Assembly (NCBI GenBank): GCA_963800975.1
Contig: CAWDDB010000019.1
Location: forward strand, 124,001 to 188,000
Direction of reading: 5' to 3'
Length of the DNA stretch: 64,000 nucleotides
Origin: JALYGY01 sp963800975
Lineage (GTDB): Bacteria; Actinomycetota; Rubrobacteria; Rubrobacterales; Rubrobacteraceae
Below the pieces are notes generated by a model, which worked only from the letters and a program-made list of their open reading frames with translations, was not told the DNA's origin and made no database searches. Every line of letters begins with the position of its first letter. Position 1 is the first letter of the stretch. This document shows positions 42,357 to 52,611 of this stretch, piece by piece. Made by a program: the position numbers and the translations under genes.

Positions 42357-43616
42357 ATGAGGGATCCGTCCGATCAGCTGCAGTGCTCTTTCTGCGGGAA
42401 GAGCCAGCGCCAGGTCAGGAAGCTCATAGCGGGCCCTGGCGTCTATATCTGCGACGAGTGCATCGAGCTCTGCAACGAGATCATAGACGAAGAGTTCTCG
42501 GGCCCCGAGCTTCTCAAGGACGACGACCTCCCCAAGCCCCGCGAGATCAACCGCATCCTCAACGAGTACGTCATCGGCCAGGACGAGGCGAAGAGGATAC
42601 TCGCCGTCGCCGTCTACAACCACTACAAGCGCATCTCCATGGGCGCCGAGGCCACGGACGGCACCGAGCTGCAGAAGTCCAACATACTCCTGATCGGGCC
42701 GACGGGCTCGGGCAAGACGCTCCTGGCCCAGACGCTTGCCAAGATCCTTAACGTCCCGTTCGCCATCGCCGACGCCACGGCCCTGACCGAGGCCGGCTAC
42801 GTGGGCGAGGACGTCGAGAACATACTGCTAAAGCTGATCCAGGCCGCCGACTTCGACGTTAAGAAGGCCGAGACCGGGATCATCTACATAGACGAGATCG
42901 ACAAGATCGCTCGCAAGAGCGACAACCCCTCGATCACGCGCGACGTCTCGGGCGAGGGGGTTCAGCAGGCGCTGCTGAAGATCCTCGAGGGGACGGTGGC
43001 CTCGGTCCCCCCGCAGGGCGGACGCAAGCACCCGCACCAGGACTTCCTCCAGATAGACACCAAGAACATCCTGTTTGTCTGCGGCGGCGCCTTCGGGGGA
43101 CTGGACGAGAACATCCGCCAGCGCATCGGGAAGAAGAGCATCGGGTTCGGCAGCGACCTCGACTCGCGCCTCAAGCAGGAGGCCGAGGTGATTCTGCAGC
43201 ACGTCCAGCCGGAGGATCTCCTGAAGTACGGGCTCATCCCCGAGTTCGTCGGCCGCCTGCCCGTGATCTCGACCCTGCGCAGCCTCGAGCAGGAGGACCT
43301 GATCCGGATCCTCACGGAGCCGAAGAACGCCCTGGTGCGCCAGTACCGGCAGTTCTTCCGCTACGACAAGGTGGACCTGTCGTTTACCGACGAGGCCCTG
43401 GGCGCGATCGCTGAGCTGGCGCTCGAGCTTGGCACGGGCGCGAGGGGCCTCAGGAGCATCCTCGAGACGGCGCTCCTGCCCACGATGTACGACCTGCCGA
43501 GTCGCTCGGACGTCAAGGGCTGCGTCGTCGACGCGGACACGGTAAGGGAAGGGGTACAACCCTCCCTCGTGACCGGCTCCTCCAAGTACTCCTACGACGA
43601 AGAAGAGACCGCTTAG
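42357..43616 (+). CDS. clpX: ATP-dependent Clp protease ATP-binding subunit ClpX
   Basis: 419 aa. N-terminal zinc domain C10-x2-C13...C32-x2-C35 recognises substrates and adaptors. Walker A G-P-T-G-S-G-K-T near residue 117, Walker B I-I-Y-I-D-E-I-D near 178, the pore loop G-Y-V-G-E-D-V, sensor 2 G-A-R-G-L-R, and the I-G-F-G ClpP-docking loop (here K-S-I-G-F-G-S). It unfolds tagged proteins into ClpP. No strong SD before ATG 42357, suggesting coupling with clpP. Confidence 0.97.
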   Translation: MRDPSDQLQCSFCGKSQRQVRKLIAGPGVYICDECIELCNEIIDEEFSGPELLKDDDLPKPREINRILNEYVIGQDEAKRILAVAVYNHYKRISMGAEATDGTELQKSNILLIGPTGSGKTLLAQTLAKILNVPFAIADATALTEAGYVGEDVENILLKLIQAADFDVKKAETGIIYIDEIDKIARKSDNPSITRDVSGEGVQQALLKILEGTVASVPPQGGRKHPHQDFLQIDTKNILFVCGGAFGGLDENIRQRIGKKSIGFGSDLDSRLKQEAEVILQHVQPEDLLKYGLIPEFVGRLPVISTLRSLEQEDLIRILTEPKNALVRQYRQFFRYDKVDLSFTDEALGAIAELALELGTGARGLRSILETALLPTMYDLPSRSDVKGCVVDADTVREGVQPSLVTGSSKYSYDEEETA

Positions 43617-43669
43617 GTCGCTTCGCTCCGGGGAGTCGGGAGGCGCTCGCCGCGATCGCTTCGGGAATA

Positions 43670-43703
43670 GGGGGTAGGGAAAGCATTGCGATTCCCTACC
43701 CCC
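43670..43703 (+). terminator. Hairpin between clpX and valS
   Basis: GGGGGTAGGGAA (43670-43681) and TTCCCTACCCCC (43692-43703) form a perfect 12-bp stem with a 10-base loop. No T-run follows, so it may be a Rho-type or transcript-stabilising hairpin, or an attenuator for valS. Confidence 0.65.
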
Positions 43704-43764
43704 GACCTCACGGCTCGCGAGCGTGGCTGACAAAAGGCTAGCGAACAGAAAGTAACGTTCCCTC

Positions 43765-46317
<2,553 letters not shown>

Positions 46318-46366
46318 GCAACGCCCTTCCGCGACCGAGCGATCGTTCGCCGGCATCCGCGACGAG

Positions 46367-47554
46367 TTGGACCGGCGCCGCCACATAACCCTTGGCCTGC
46401 AGCGGATCGAGCGCCTTCTGGCGGTACTTGGCGACCCGCAGGGATCTCTGCGGGTTGTGCAGGTGGTCGGCACGAACGGCAAAGGCACGACCACCGTAGC
46501 CCTGGCCGCGGCTCTCGAGGCGATGGGCGCCTCGACGGGCGCGTATCTCTCGCCGCACGTGCTCTCGTACACGGAGAGGGTGATGCTGCGCGGTGAGTAC
46601 GTAACGGAGGAGCGGTTCGCGCGCGCGATGGGCGAGGCCATCAACGCCGCCGACCAGAACGGTGTGGACGCCTCGCAATTCGAGCTGCTCACCGCGGGGG
46701 CGCTGAAGCTCTTCGCCGAAGAGGGACTCGAGTGGGCTGTGCTCGAGGCCGGGTTGGGGGCCAGGCACGACGCGACGTCGGCGGCCGCACCGCAAGCGGT
46801 CGTGCTTACGAACGTCGCCCTGGATCACACGCAGTACCTGGGCGAGACGGTGGAGGAGATCTCGCGCGAGAAGCTGGCGAGCGTTTCGGAGGGGACAGTC
46901 CTGATCCTCGGCTCAGACGACCCGCGAGTCCGCGGGATCGCTAGCGAGAGGTGCGAGGCCGTTGGGGCCAGGCTGGTCCCGGCCTCCGCCACCGATTCGT
47001 CTTTCGCCGGGCTCGCGCCCTACGCGGCCCACGACGCGCGTCTGGGGGTACGGGCGGCCGAGGTCCTGCTCGACCGCGACTTTCCTGGCGCGCTGGAGAA
47101 GCGCGTGGCCGCGCGTCTCACAGGGGCCTTGCCCGGACGATTCGAGGTTCACGATGTGAGCGGGGTGCCGGTCATCGTCGATGGCGGGCACAACGCCTCT
47201 GGGGTCGAGGCGGCCGTCGAGGCGGTTGGCGCGGCGTATGGTGGGAGGCCGCTCGGGGTTGTCTTCGGGGCCTTGCGAGACAAAGACGTCGCAAGTATGC
47301 TAACCGGGTTGCGGAATGAGGCCAGGGTCCTCGTGCTGACGCGCCCCGAGGGCGAAAGGGCCGCGGATCCAGCGCACCTCGTGCGCAAGCATGGTCCACG
47401 CGACAACGAAGGGAGGCTGGCCAGGGTGGAGGCCGACGCCGTGGAAGCCGTCAGGGTGGCGGCCGAGGAGATCAAAGAGGATGGCGGCGTGGTGTTGGTT
47501 ACGGGCTCCCTGTACACCGGCGCCCCCGTCCTGAGGTGGCTTCGTGAGGGGTAG
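46367..47554 (+). CDS. folC: Folylpolyglutamate synthase/dihydrofolate synthase
   Basis: About 395 aa Mur-ligase-family enzyme. V-V-G-T-N-G-K-G-T-T is the ATP P-loop; T-G-A-Y-L-S-P-H-V-L-S-Y is the folate loop; E-A-G-L-G-A-R-H-D-A-T and L-T-N-V-A-L-D-H bind Mg and ATP; V-D-G-G-H-N-A-S-G marks the C-terminal Glu-binding domain. It adds Glu to (dihydro)folates or pteroate. The start is uncertain: TTG 46367 is the first usable codon after the valS stop; the frame is open upstream inside valS. The end overlaps a 33-aa ORF. Confidence 0.93.
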   Translation: MDRRRHITLGLQRIERLLAVLGDPQGSLRVVQVVGTNGKGTTTVALAAALEAMGASTGAYLSPHVLSYTERVMLRGEYVTEERFARAMGEAINAADQNGVDASQFELLTAGALKLFAEEGLEWAVLEAGLGARHDATSAAAPQAVVLTNVALDHTQYLGETVEEISREKLASVSEGTVLILGSDDPRVRGIASERCEAVGARLVPASATDSSFAGLAPYAAHDARLGVRAAEVLLDRDFPGALEKRVAARLTGALPGRFEVHDVSGVPVIVDGGHNASGVEAAVEAVGAAYGGRPLGVVFGALRDKDVASMLTGLRNEARVLVLTRPEGERAADPAHLVRKHGPRDNEGRLARVEADAVEAVRVAAEEIKEDGGVVLVTGSLYTGAPVLRWLREG

Positions 47555-47645
47555 CGGCGCCTGGAAGTTAGCCGGGCTGCTCCTGATCGTCGCCGCGGCG
47601 TTCTTCGCCCTGGGCTACTTTATGATGATGAGGTTTATCCTGTGA
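47544..47645 (+). CDS. 33-aa single-pass membrane peptide
   Basis: GTG 47544 overlaps the folC stop and the TGA 47643-47645 overlaps the next GTG, so it is coupled on both sides. It has a basic start (M-R-G-S-G-A-W-K), one hydrophobic helix (L-A-G-L-L-L-I-V-A-A-A-F-F-A-L-G-Y-F) and M-M-M-R-F-I-L. No family known to me. Tight packing in a core operon is the main evidence that it is real. Confidence 0.55.
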   Translation: MRGSGAWKLAGLLLIVAAAFFALGYFMMMRFIL

Positions 47646-48139
47646 TCGCCACGTTAATGTTCGCGCAGCAAGACACGGATCCGTTCCAGATCATAACGGA
47701 CTTCTTGCAGAGCCCGTTCCTGCGCGTCTCGTTTCAGGTGGTCCTGCTCCTGTTCGTCGTCATCTGGATCGCGCTCGTGTACTGGACCTACGCGGACGCG
47801 GGGCGGCGCGGAACGTCGAGCGTGCTCTGGGGCATCGTCGCTGTCGTGCTGCCGTACCTGGGCACGTTCCTCTACCTCATCGTCCGCCCGCCCGAGTACC
47901 TCGAGGAGTCGCGCGAGCGCGAGCTCGAGGTGGCAGTTCTGGAGCGGGAGCTCAGGAACAACATACTGCTTTGCCCCAACTGCAGGAACCTCGTCGAGAG
48001 GGACTACCTGATCTGCCCGGTGTGCAACTGGGAGCTGAAGAAACCGTGCGTGAACTGCGAGCGGCCGATCAACATGGAGTGGGATACGTGCCCGTACTGC
48101 GGCACCAATCAGCGCAGCGGCAAGCGGATCGGCTGGTAA
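47642..48139 (+). CDS. Membrane protein with double zinc ribbon
   Basis: 165 aa. Two membrane helices (residues 27-50 and 58-82) are followed by an acidic helix (E-S-R-E-R-E-L-E-V-A-V-L-E-R-E-L) and two C4-type zinc ribbons: C-P-N-C...C-P-V-C and C-V-N-C...C-P-Y-C. The layout resembles zinc-ribbon/DZANK-type membrane proteins seen in actinobacteria; possible role in envelope or protein quality control, unproven. It is embedded in the folC-ndk-maf row. Confidence 0.8.
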   Translation: MIATLMFAQQDTDPFQIITDFLQSPFLRVSFQVVLLLFVVIWIALVYWTYADAGRRGTSSVLWGIVAVVLPYLGTFLYLIVRPPEYLEESRERELEVAVLERELRNNILLCPNCRNLVERDYLICPVCNWELKKPCVNCERPINMEWDTCPYCGTNQRSGKRIGW

Positions 48140-48150
48140 AGGAGACCGTT

Positions 48151-48552
48151 TTGGAAGAGACCCTGGTGTTGGTCAAGGGTGACGGCGTGCGCCGCAAGCT
48201 GATCGGCGAGATTATCGGCCGTCTGGAGAACAAGGGGCTCGAGATCGGAGCCCTCCAGCTTATGGACGTGAGCCGCGAGCTGGCCGAGGAGCACTACGCC
48301 GAGCACACCGAGAAGCCGTTTTTCGAGGAGCTGGTCGAGTTCATCACCTCGACACCCGTGGTCGCGATGCGCGTCCGGGGCGAGGGCGCGATCGGTACGG
48401 TACGCAACCTCATGGGCGCCACGAACCCCGCGGACGCCGCGCCCGGCACCATCCGGGGAGACCTTGCCCTGAGCATGCCGGATAACCTCGTGCACGGGTC
48501 CGACTCCCCCGAGAGCGCCGCCCGCGAGCTCGGGCTCTTTTTCGGCTCCTAG
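48151..48552 (+). CDS. ndk: Nucleoside-diphosphate kinase
   Basis: 133 aa. T-L-V-L-V-K-G-D-G-V opens (K-P-D in most members becomes K-G-D here), then R-G-E-G-A-I-G-T-V-R-N-L-M-G-A-T-N-P and I-R-G-D-L-A; the phospho-carrier is His115 in N-L-V-H-G-S-D-S. It balances NTP pools with ATP as donor. The TTG at 48151 with AAAGGAGA 5 bases upstream fits the family start. It lies 8 bp before maf. Confidence 0.93.
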   Translation: MEETLVLVKGDGVRRKLIGEIIGRLENKGLEIGALQLMDVSRELAEEHYAEHTEKPFFEELVEFITSTPVVAMRVRGEGAIGTVRNLMGATNPADAAPGTIRGDLALSMPDNLVHGSDSPESAARELGLFFGS

Positions 48553-48559
48553 GGGGGGC

Positions 48560-49123
48560 GTGGGCCTCGTCCTCGCCTCCGAGTCCGCCAGGCGGGTGCA
48601 CCTGCTCGGCGCCGCCGGCTTCGACTTCGAGACCACAAAGAGCGGCTTCCCGGAGGTCACCCTGGAGCATCCGAGGGAGACTGTCCTTGCCAACGCACGC
48701 GGCAAGGCGCTCGCCGTGCGCAGGAATCCAGGCGACGTCGTCCTGGCCGCGGACACCATCGTCTACGTACCAGGCGAGAAGGCCATCCTCGGACAGGCCG
48801 GGGACGCCGATGACGTACGCCGGATGCTTCGCATGCTGCGCGGCAGGCCGCACGAGGTCCACTCTGGGGTCGCCGTCGCTGGCTCCGACGAGCCGGAGGT
48901 GCGGCACGCCGTGACCGCGGTGCGGGTGCGGGCGTTCCGTGCGGAGGAGCTGGAGGCCTACGTGCGGACGGGGGAGGGCGTCGGCAAGGCTGGGGGCTAC
49001 GCCATCCAGGGCGGCGCCGCGGCGTTCGTGGAGTGGATCGGGGGCGACTACACCAACGTGGTGGGCCTGCCCCTCGCGCTCACGGTGAGGATGCTCGAAG
49101 GGGCCGGGGTAAAACCGTACTAG
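48560..49123 (+). CDS. maf: Maf-like nucleotide pyrophosphatase
   Basis: 187 aa. L-V-L-A-S-E-S-A-R-R opens (S-x-S-x-R-R motif), then V-L-A-A-D-T-I-V and the K-A-G-G-Y-A-I-Q-G-G-A-A-A-F loop, all Maf/YhdE signatures. Maf proteins hydrolyse dTTP/UTP or modified nucleotides and can affect septation. GTG start, close after ndk. Its last 24 bp fall inside the 256-bp duplication; the copy at 62034 carries only those 24 bp. Confidence 0.93.
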   Translation: MGLVLASESARRVHLLGAAGFDFETTKSGFPEVTLEHPRETVLANARGKALAVRRNPGDVVLAADTIVYVPGEKAILGQAGDADDVRRMLRMLRGRPHEVHSGVAVAGSDEPEVRHAVTAVRVRAFRAEELEAYVRTGEGVGKAGGYAIQGGAAAFVEWIGGDYTNVVGLPLALTVRMLEGAGVKPY

Positions 49124-49355
49124 CCCGCTCCGATAATAACGATCGTCCCATGCGACGCCGGTACACCATCAAGCAGATGCCGCCCGAGCTCAGGCCGCGC
49201 GAGCGGTTGCTCGCGGAGGGCCCGGAGGCGCTGAGCAGCGCGGAGCTCCTCGGCATTTTGTTCGGCATCGGGAGCCGGGAGAAGACCGCGGTGGAGCTCG
49301 CCAGCGAGGTGATCTCCGAGAACGGGGACCTCTTCGGGCTCCACAACGCGGGCGT
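49100..49355 (+). repeat. 256-bp perfect direct repeat, left copy
   Basis: Identical to 62034-62289. It contains the end of maf, the maf-radC spacer with a possible -10 GATAAT (49132-49137), and the first 206 nt of radC. Bases just outside differ on both sides, so the ends are sharp. Confidence 0.97.
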
Positions 49356-49383
49356 ACGACTCCCGACACACAAGACCGCCTGA
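49150..49383 (+). pseudogene. radC: radC 5' fragment, cut by the island
   Basis: Codes for RadC residues 1-68 (helix-hairpin-helix part R-E-R-L-L-A-E-G-P-E-A-L-S-S-A-E-L-L) and then runs into nine foreign residues and TGA. The MPN/JAMM metal site is absent. The intact gene is at 62084. Confidence 0.95.
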
Positions 49384-49579
49384 GCTCGCATTCCACGCCA
49401 TCCTGTGTGATGACGCGCCAAAGTTGCACTGCGAGTGGGCAAGGGGCCGAGCGAGTCGCGGACGAGCGTACAAAGGCGGGTGGTTTGGGGTGGGACGGAG
49501 CCTAGGCTAGCGGCGTTGTATTGGCGACTCCTGGTAGCCCTTATGCAACCGTAGTAGGTTGATCCGGATGATGCGAGAC

Positions 49580-49639
49580 GTTAACATGGGAAGTGCGAGT
49601 AGTTACATGGGAATGTGAGGAGCTAACAGGGGAGGTGCC
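49580..49639 (+). repeat. Three tandem imperfect 20-22 bp repeats
   Basis: GTTAACATGGGAAGTG (49580), GTTACATGGGAATGTG (49602) and GCTAACAGGGGAGGTG (49622) follow each other at 20-22 bp, two helical turns apart. They lie 75-130 bp before the first Arg-rich peptide gene, so they may be an operator. The stretch 49384-49711 holds no other feature. Confidence 0.6.
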
Positions 49640-49711
49640 ACCTTTGCGCCCACGGGCGGGTCCATGCAGGCCCGCGTGGAAAGGGGGGTGGATCGGAAAG
49701 GGGGTGAAAAG

Positions 49712-49831
49712 ATGGAAACCGAGGATCGCAATTGTCGCAGACGAAGGAGGCGTTGTCGGCGCAGGAACGACCGCCGGGATCGCAGGCGTTGCAAGAGGCG
49801 CGCGCGCCGACGCTGCAGGAACAGGAACTAG
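49712..49831 (+). CDS. Arg/Cys-rich protamine-like peptide 1
   Basis: 39 aa: M-E-T-E-D-R-N, then CRRRRRRCRRRN (residues 8-19) and R-R-R-C-K-R-R-A-R-R-R-C. I count 22 Arg, one Lys and four Cys (8, 15, 27, 35); predicted pI extremely high. GAAAGGGGGTGAAAAG is a strong SD. The second gene, 143 bp downstream, has the same SD block and an alignable product, which argues against chance; the competing frame over this DNA is not conserved in the second copy. The composition is that of DNA-condensing protamines or some nucleic-acid-binding peptides. No family known to me. Confidence 0.7.
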   Translation: METEDRNCRRRRRRCRRRNDRRDRRRCKRRARRRCRNRN

Positions 49832-49974
49832 GGTCGAGCGTTGCTAGGCGCTGGGCAGGCCATAGTAGGGCCGCACGGTGAACGTGCTGCTATCGCGCCT
49901 GCTACCGCTTTCGCTTTCCGATGGGAGGGACGAGCCGTTGCGTCGAAAGCGTTACGCCGAAAGGGGGTGAAGAG

Positions 49975-50079
49975 ATGGGAACCGACAGGTTGAGAAGGAG
50001 ACGCTGCAGCCGCAGGAACACGGTCCAGAAGCGCAGGCGTTGCCGCCGGCGTAAGCGCCGCCGCAACCGCCGCAACTAA
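49975..50079 (+). CDS. Arg/Cys-rich protamine-like peptide 2
   Basis: 34 aa: M-G-T-D-R-L, then RRRRCSRRN (residues 7-15) and K-R-R-R-C-R-R-R-K-R-R-R-N-R-R-N. 18 Arg, two Lys, two Cys (11, 23). It aligns with peptide 1 at M-x-T-(E)-D-R, R-R-R-R-C-x-R-R-N and R-R-R-C-[KR]-R-R. SD GAAAGGGGGTGAAGAG is nearly identical to that of peptide 1, suggesting duplication. A strong terminator follows at 50105. Both are probably expressed from one transcript. Confidence 0.7.
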   Translation: MGTDRLRRRRCSRRNTVQKRRRCRRRKRRRNRRN

Positions 50080-50104
50080 CCACCGTCAAGCGGCATTAGG
50101 TTCT

Positions 50105-50133
50105 GGGGAGGCCCCGTTGGTTCCGGGGCCTCC
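50105..50133 (+). terminator. Terminator after the Arg-rich peptides
   Basis: GGAGGCCCCG-TTGGTTC-CGGGGCCTCC: perfect 10-bp GC stem with a 7-base loop, followed by TCCTTGTG. Confidence 0.8.
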
Positions 50134-50183
50134 TCCTTGTGCATTATCGCACAACTCCCTGGGCGTGTCCCCACTGCTCACCC

Positions 50184-50224
50184 TATTCACCCACCTTCCT
50201 AGGGTTCGGGTTCTCGGAGGTCCG
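50184..50224 (+). repeat. Palindromic dispersed repeat copy A
   Basis: TATTCACCCACCTTCCTAGG then GTTCGGGTTCTCGGAGGTCC. From here to about 50315 the DNA is also similar to 53569-53710, including CCATATGGG[GA]GATGTGCCG. Confidence 0.75.
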
Positions 50225-50354
50225 TCGCAAGCTACCGCAGATGGGCTAGAAAAAGATAGGCCATATGGGGGATGTGCCGAACGTGGCTTGGGCGCTACGA
50301 TGTCCCTCGCATGCGTTTGGGGCGGACCCCTCCCTATGCCTCCGCCCCACCAAA

Positions 50355-50462
50355 ATGAGAAGGGACGGAGCCTTGAGCAGGAGAGCGACGGCGTTGTGGG
50401 CGGCGGCGGGGATAGTGGCGTTGATGTCGGCGCTGGCCCTGACGGGGCTGGCGTGGGCGTAG
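50355..50462 (+). CDS. Small hydrophobic peptide (35 aa), uncertain
   Basis: ATG 50355 reads M-R-R-D-G-A-L-S-R-R-A-T, then a hydrophobic helix A-L-W-A-A-A-G-I-V-A-L-M-S-A-L-A-L ending T-G-L-A-W-A. It looks like a signal peptide or single-pass peptide cut short by a TAG. No SD; the frame is open to 50265. It may equally be the start of a decayed secreted protein. Confidence 0.35.
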   Translation: MRRDGALSRRATALWAAAGIVALMSALALTGLAWA

Positions 50463-50841
50463 ATCGCCTGGAGTTTTTCGACCCTGGCGTCCACTGGCTC
50501 GAGAGGTAAGGAGACCTCCGTCCACCCAGTACAGTCCGGCTAGCCCCGCCCGCGCACCATAGGCCGCCAGGCGACAAAAACCGGGCGCCTTTCTCGCTTG
50601 CATTGTCTTCTGTGCAACACACATCTACGCACGTGCCGATGCCGGACCCAACACGCCCGCCCATAGGCCTTTGGGGCGGGGATACGCCAACTACCGCGAT
50701 TTGCGGCCTTTTCTAGCCCATTTTGGGGGATGCGCCCTCTCCCGAGGCGGTACTAAGCTACCCCCGTGACGTGATGCGGGTGCGGGGAGCGTTCGCTCCG
50801 CGCCCAACCATCGAAGGGCGAGAGCAGGAGGAGTGAGCGGA

Positions 50842-51657
50842 ATGGGTGCAGGAGACAACGGGCCGACCCTGGAGGGGCTGGCCGAGAGGCTCGAGGCGCT
50901 GGAGCGCGAGAACGCACGGCTGGGAGAAGAGGTGGCCGCGCTTACGGGCACGGCCAACAACGGGGCCGCCGCCGTGGTGGAGGCGGCGCCGGGCGTCGAA
51001 GGGCGGGTGAGCAGGAGGGCGCTGCTCGGGAAGGCGGCTGCTGCCGCCGTTGCGGCCACGGCAGCGGGGACGCTGCTCAACCCGCGCGAAGCCAGGGCCG
51101 AGACCTTTGCCTCCGTTGAGTCGAACTCGTTCGTAAGTGCGGACACCGTCGTTCTTGGTTCAGCGGGAGTCATCGGTAATCGTAACGCGAACGGACCGGC
51201 CGTGTTTGGCGAAAACGACGGCGCCGGACCGGGAGTAGAAGGCGAGGGAGGCCACAACGGCGTGCTGGGCACCGCAATAAACGCCGACGGCTCCGGGGTG
51301 GAGGACAGGGGCGACACCGGCGTGGACGGCCGCTCGGAGAGGAACGACTTCTCGGGCGTCTACGGCCTGCATGAGGGCGCGGTGGGCTACGGGGTCGTCG
51401 GGGACGGGACCGGCCCCGGAGCGGGCGTGCTGGGTCGCAACAGCAGCGGCAGTGGCGTGTGGGGAGAGGGCAGATACGGCGGGAAGTTCGACGGCAGCCG
51501 GGCGCAGCTGCTGCTGGTGCCCAAGGGGACGGCCGGCAAGCCAAGAGGCACCCACGTGAAGGGCGAGATCTGCATGGACTCGGCGGGGTCGCTGTTCGTG
51601 TGCACCAGGGGAGGCAACCCGGCCACCTGGAGGAGGGTCACCACGACGGCCGCCTGA
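50842..51657 (+). CDS. Coiled-coil/Tat-like protein with Gly-rich beta-helical repeats
   Basis: 271 aa. Residues 9-32 form a heptad coiled coil (L-A-E-R-L-E-A-L-E-R-E-N-A-R-L). Residues 56-86 carry a twin-arginine signal (S-R-R-A-L-L-G-K) plus an Ala-rich hydrophobic run, ending A-R-A; a Tat signal behind a coiled coil is unusual. Then come many G-x-x-G repeats (G-V-L-G, G-V-Y-G, G-V-V-G, G-V-W-G) like tail-fibre or beta-helix proteins, and a C-terminal domain with K-G-E-I-C-M-D-S-A-G-S-L-F-V-C. ATG 50842 lies 10 bases after AGGAGG. Surface attachment is possible; unproven. Confidence 0.75.
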   Translation: MGAGDNGPTLEGLAERLEALERENARLGEEVAALTGTANNGAAAVVEAAPGVEGRVSRRALLGKAAAAAVAATAAGTLLNPREARAETFASVESNSFVSADTVVLGSAGVIGNRNANGPAVFGENDGAGPGVEGEGGHNGVLGTAINADGSGVEDRGDTGVDGRSERNDFSGVYGLHEGAVGYGVVGDGTGPGAGVLGRNSSGSGVWGEGRYGGKFDGSRAQLLLVPKGTAGKPRGTHVKGEICMDSAGSLFVCTRGGNPATWRRVTTTAA

Positions 51658-51688
51658 GGGCGCACCAACCCACCTCGAAGGGGCCAAG

Positions 51689-51730
51689 GTGCGCCAGGTG
51701 AGCGTGCAGGCGTGGGACGAGTAGGCTAGC
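51689..51730 (+). repeat. 42-bp direct repeat (orphan end of the SnoaL gene)
   Basis: GTGCGCCAGGTGAGCGTGCA and 22 further bases recur exactly at 53064-53105, where they are the last codons and stop of the SnoaL-like gene. Here they are detached. A hairpin CGGGG..CCCCG at 51753-51775 follows and may terminate transcription. Confidence 0.85.
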
Positions 51731-51862
51731 TGCGGGGAGAGCGTCATCGGGACGGGGTCGCTTAGAGAGGCCCCGCCCCTTATTCATGCCCCGATTCATC
51801 CAACGTCCTAAAGGAACCCCTGATGCCCCCTGCCTGATGCCCGAAACCTGGCATGAGACCCC

Positions 51863-52285
51863 TTACTCGCGCGCTGGGATGACGCCGAGCTGTTGCATCA
51901 TGCCGTGCTGGTCGAAGTTGTCCCAGCTCTCCACGACCTTGCCCCCGGAGAAGCGGAAGATGCCCATCCCGGTTATGTCGAGCTCTTTGCCGGTGGGCGC
52001 GATGCCGCGGAACTCGCCGCGGTGGGTTCCGCGCATCCTCCAGCGGGTAACCACCTTGTCGTCCTCGGCGATCTGGTCCTCTATGTCGGAACGGAGGTCG
52101 GGGAAGCCTTCGCGGAACTCGCCCATAAAGCGTTTGACGTCCTCGGGCCCACGCTCTAATGCGGAGCCGTCGGGCTGGTGGGCGAGGTAGCGGTCGAAGA
52201 TCTCATCCGCCAGCTCGAGGCGCCCCTCGTTGCCAACCTCCTCGACGTAGCGCCTGAAGATAGCCTTGTTCTCCTCGGTCGACAC
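51863..52285 (-). CDS. SnoaL-like/ester cyclase family protein
   Basis: 140 aa NTF2-like fold. N-K-A-I-F-R-R-Y-V-E-E-V-G-N opens (ester-cyclase subgroup), F-P-D-L-R-S-D-I-E-D-Q-I-A-E-D-D-K-V-V-T-R-W is the core strand pair, G-I-A-P-T-G-K-E-L-D-I-T-G-M follows, and W-D-N-F-D-Q-H-G-M-M-Q-Q-L-G closes. Small-molecule isomerase or cyclase, substrate unknown. GTG 52285 is chosen because AAGGAGG is six to nine bases upstream and the family begins there. It is opposite in strand to its neighbours. Confidence 0.87.
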   Translation of the reverse strand: MSTEENKAIFRRYVEEVGNEGRLELADEIFDRYLAHQPDGSALERGPEDVKRFMGEFREGFPDLRSDIEDQIAEDDKVVTRWRMRGTHRGEFRGIAPTGKELDITGMGIFRFSGGKVVESWDNFDQHGMMQQLGVIPARE

Positions 52286-52439
52286 CCGCCTCCTCCTTCC
52301 GGTTCGCCGCCCCGGCGGGGCTTCTCGACCCATACGATACGCCCGGGCCACGCCCCGGAGGAATGAGTCATTTGACCTTTCCGGGAGCGGGTTCACCGCT
52401 CAGCGCCCGGGCCGCTCGTTGCCGCGCTCGAAGTTGCCC

Positions 52440-52610
52440 GGGGCCTGCCCGCCTCCCCCCTTACGACAGCACGCTCGGGGTCTTCGACGTTGTCGACGCC
52501 AACGGCACCCGGAAACTCTTCGTCTACGACGACACGGGAGGTTTCGGGGGAAGCATCGCGGGAGGCAGGAGCGTGACCATCAAGGCCAAGGTCAGGAGGC
52601 AGCTTTGCCC
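52440..52610 (+). pseudogene. Unidentified secreted-protein-like remnant
   Basis: The frame reads S-T-L-G-V-F-D-V-V-D-A-N-G-T-R-K-L-F-V-Y-D-D-T-G and S-I-A-G-G-R-S-V-T-I-K-A-K-V, with good coding sense but no start, and it ends in the dispersed repeat. No family recognised. Confidence 0.35.
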
Positions 52611-52611
52611 C

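Noticed and set aside
43620..43764. T-box riboswitch before valS
   Set aside because: A hairpin is present, but no T-box core sequence or specifier/antiterminator arrangement can be seen.
49593..49847. 84-aa ORF overlapping the first Arg-rich peptide
   Set aside because: Its frame is interrupted by a stop in the homologous second copy, it has no SD, and its sequence has low complexity without family sense; the Arg-rich frame is the conserved one.
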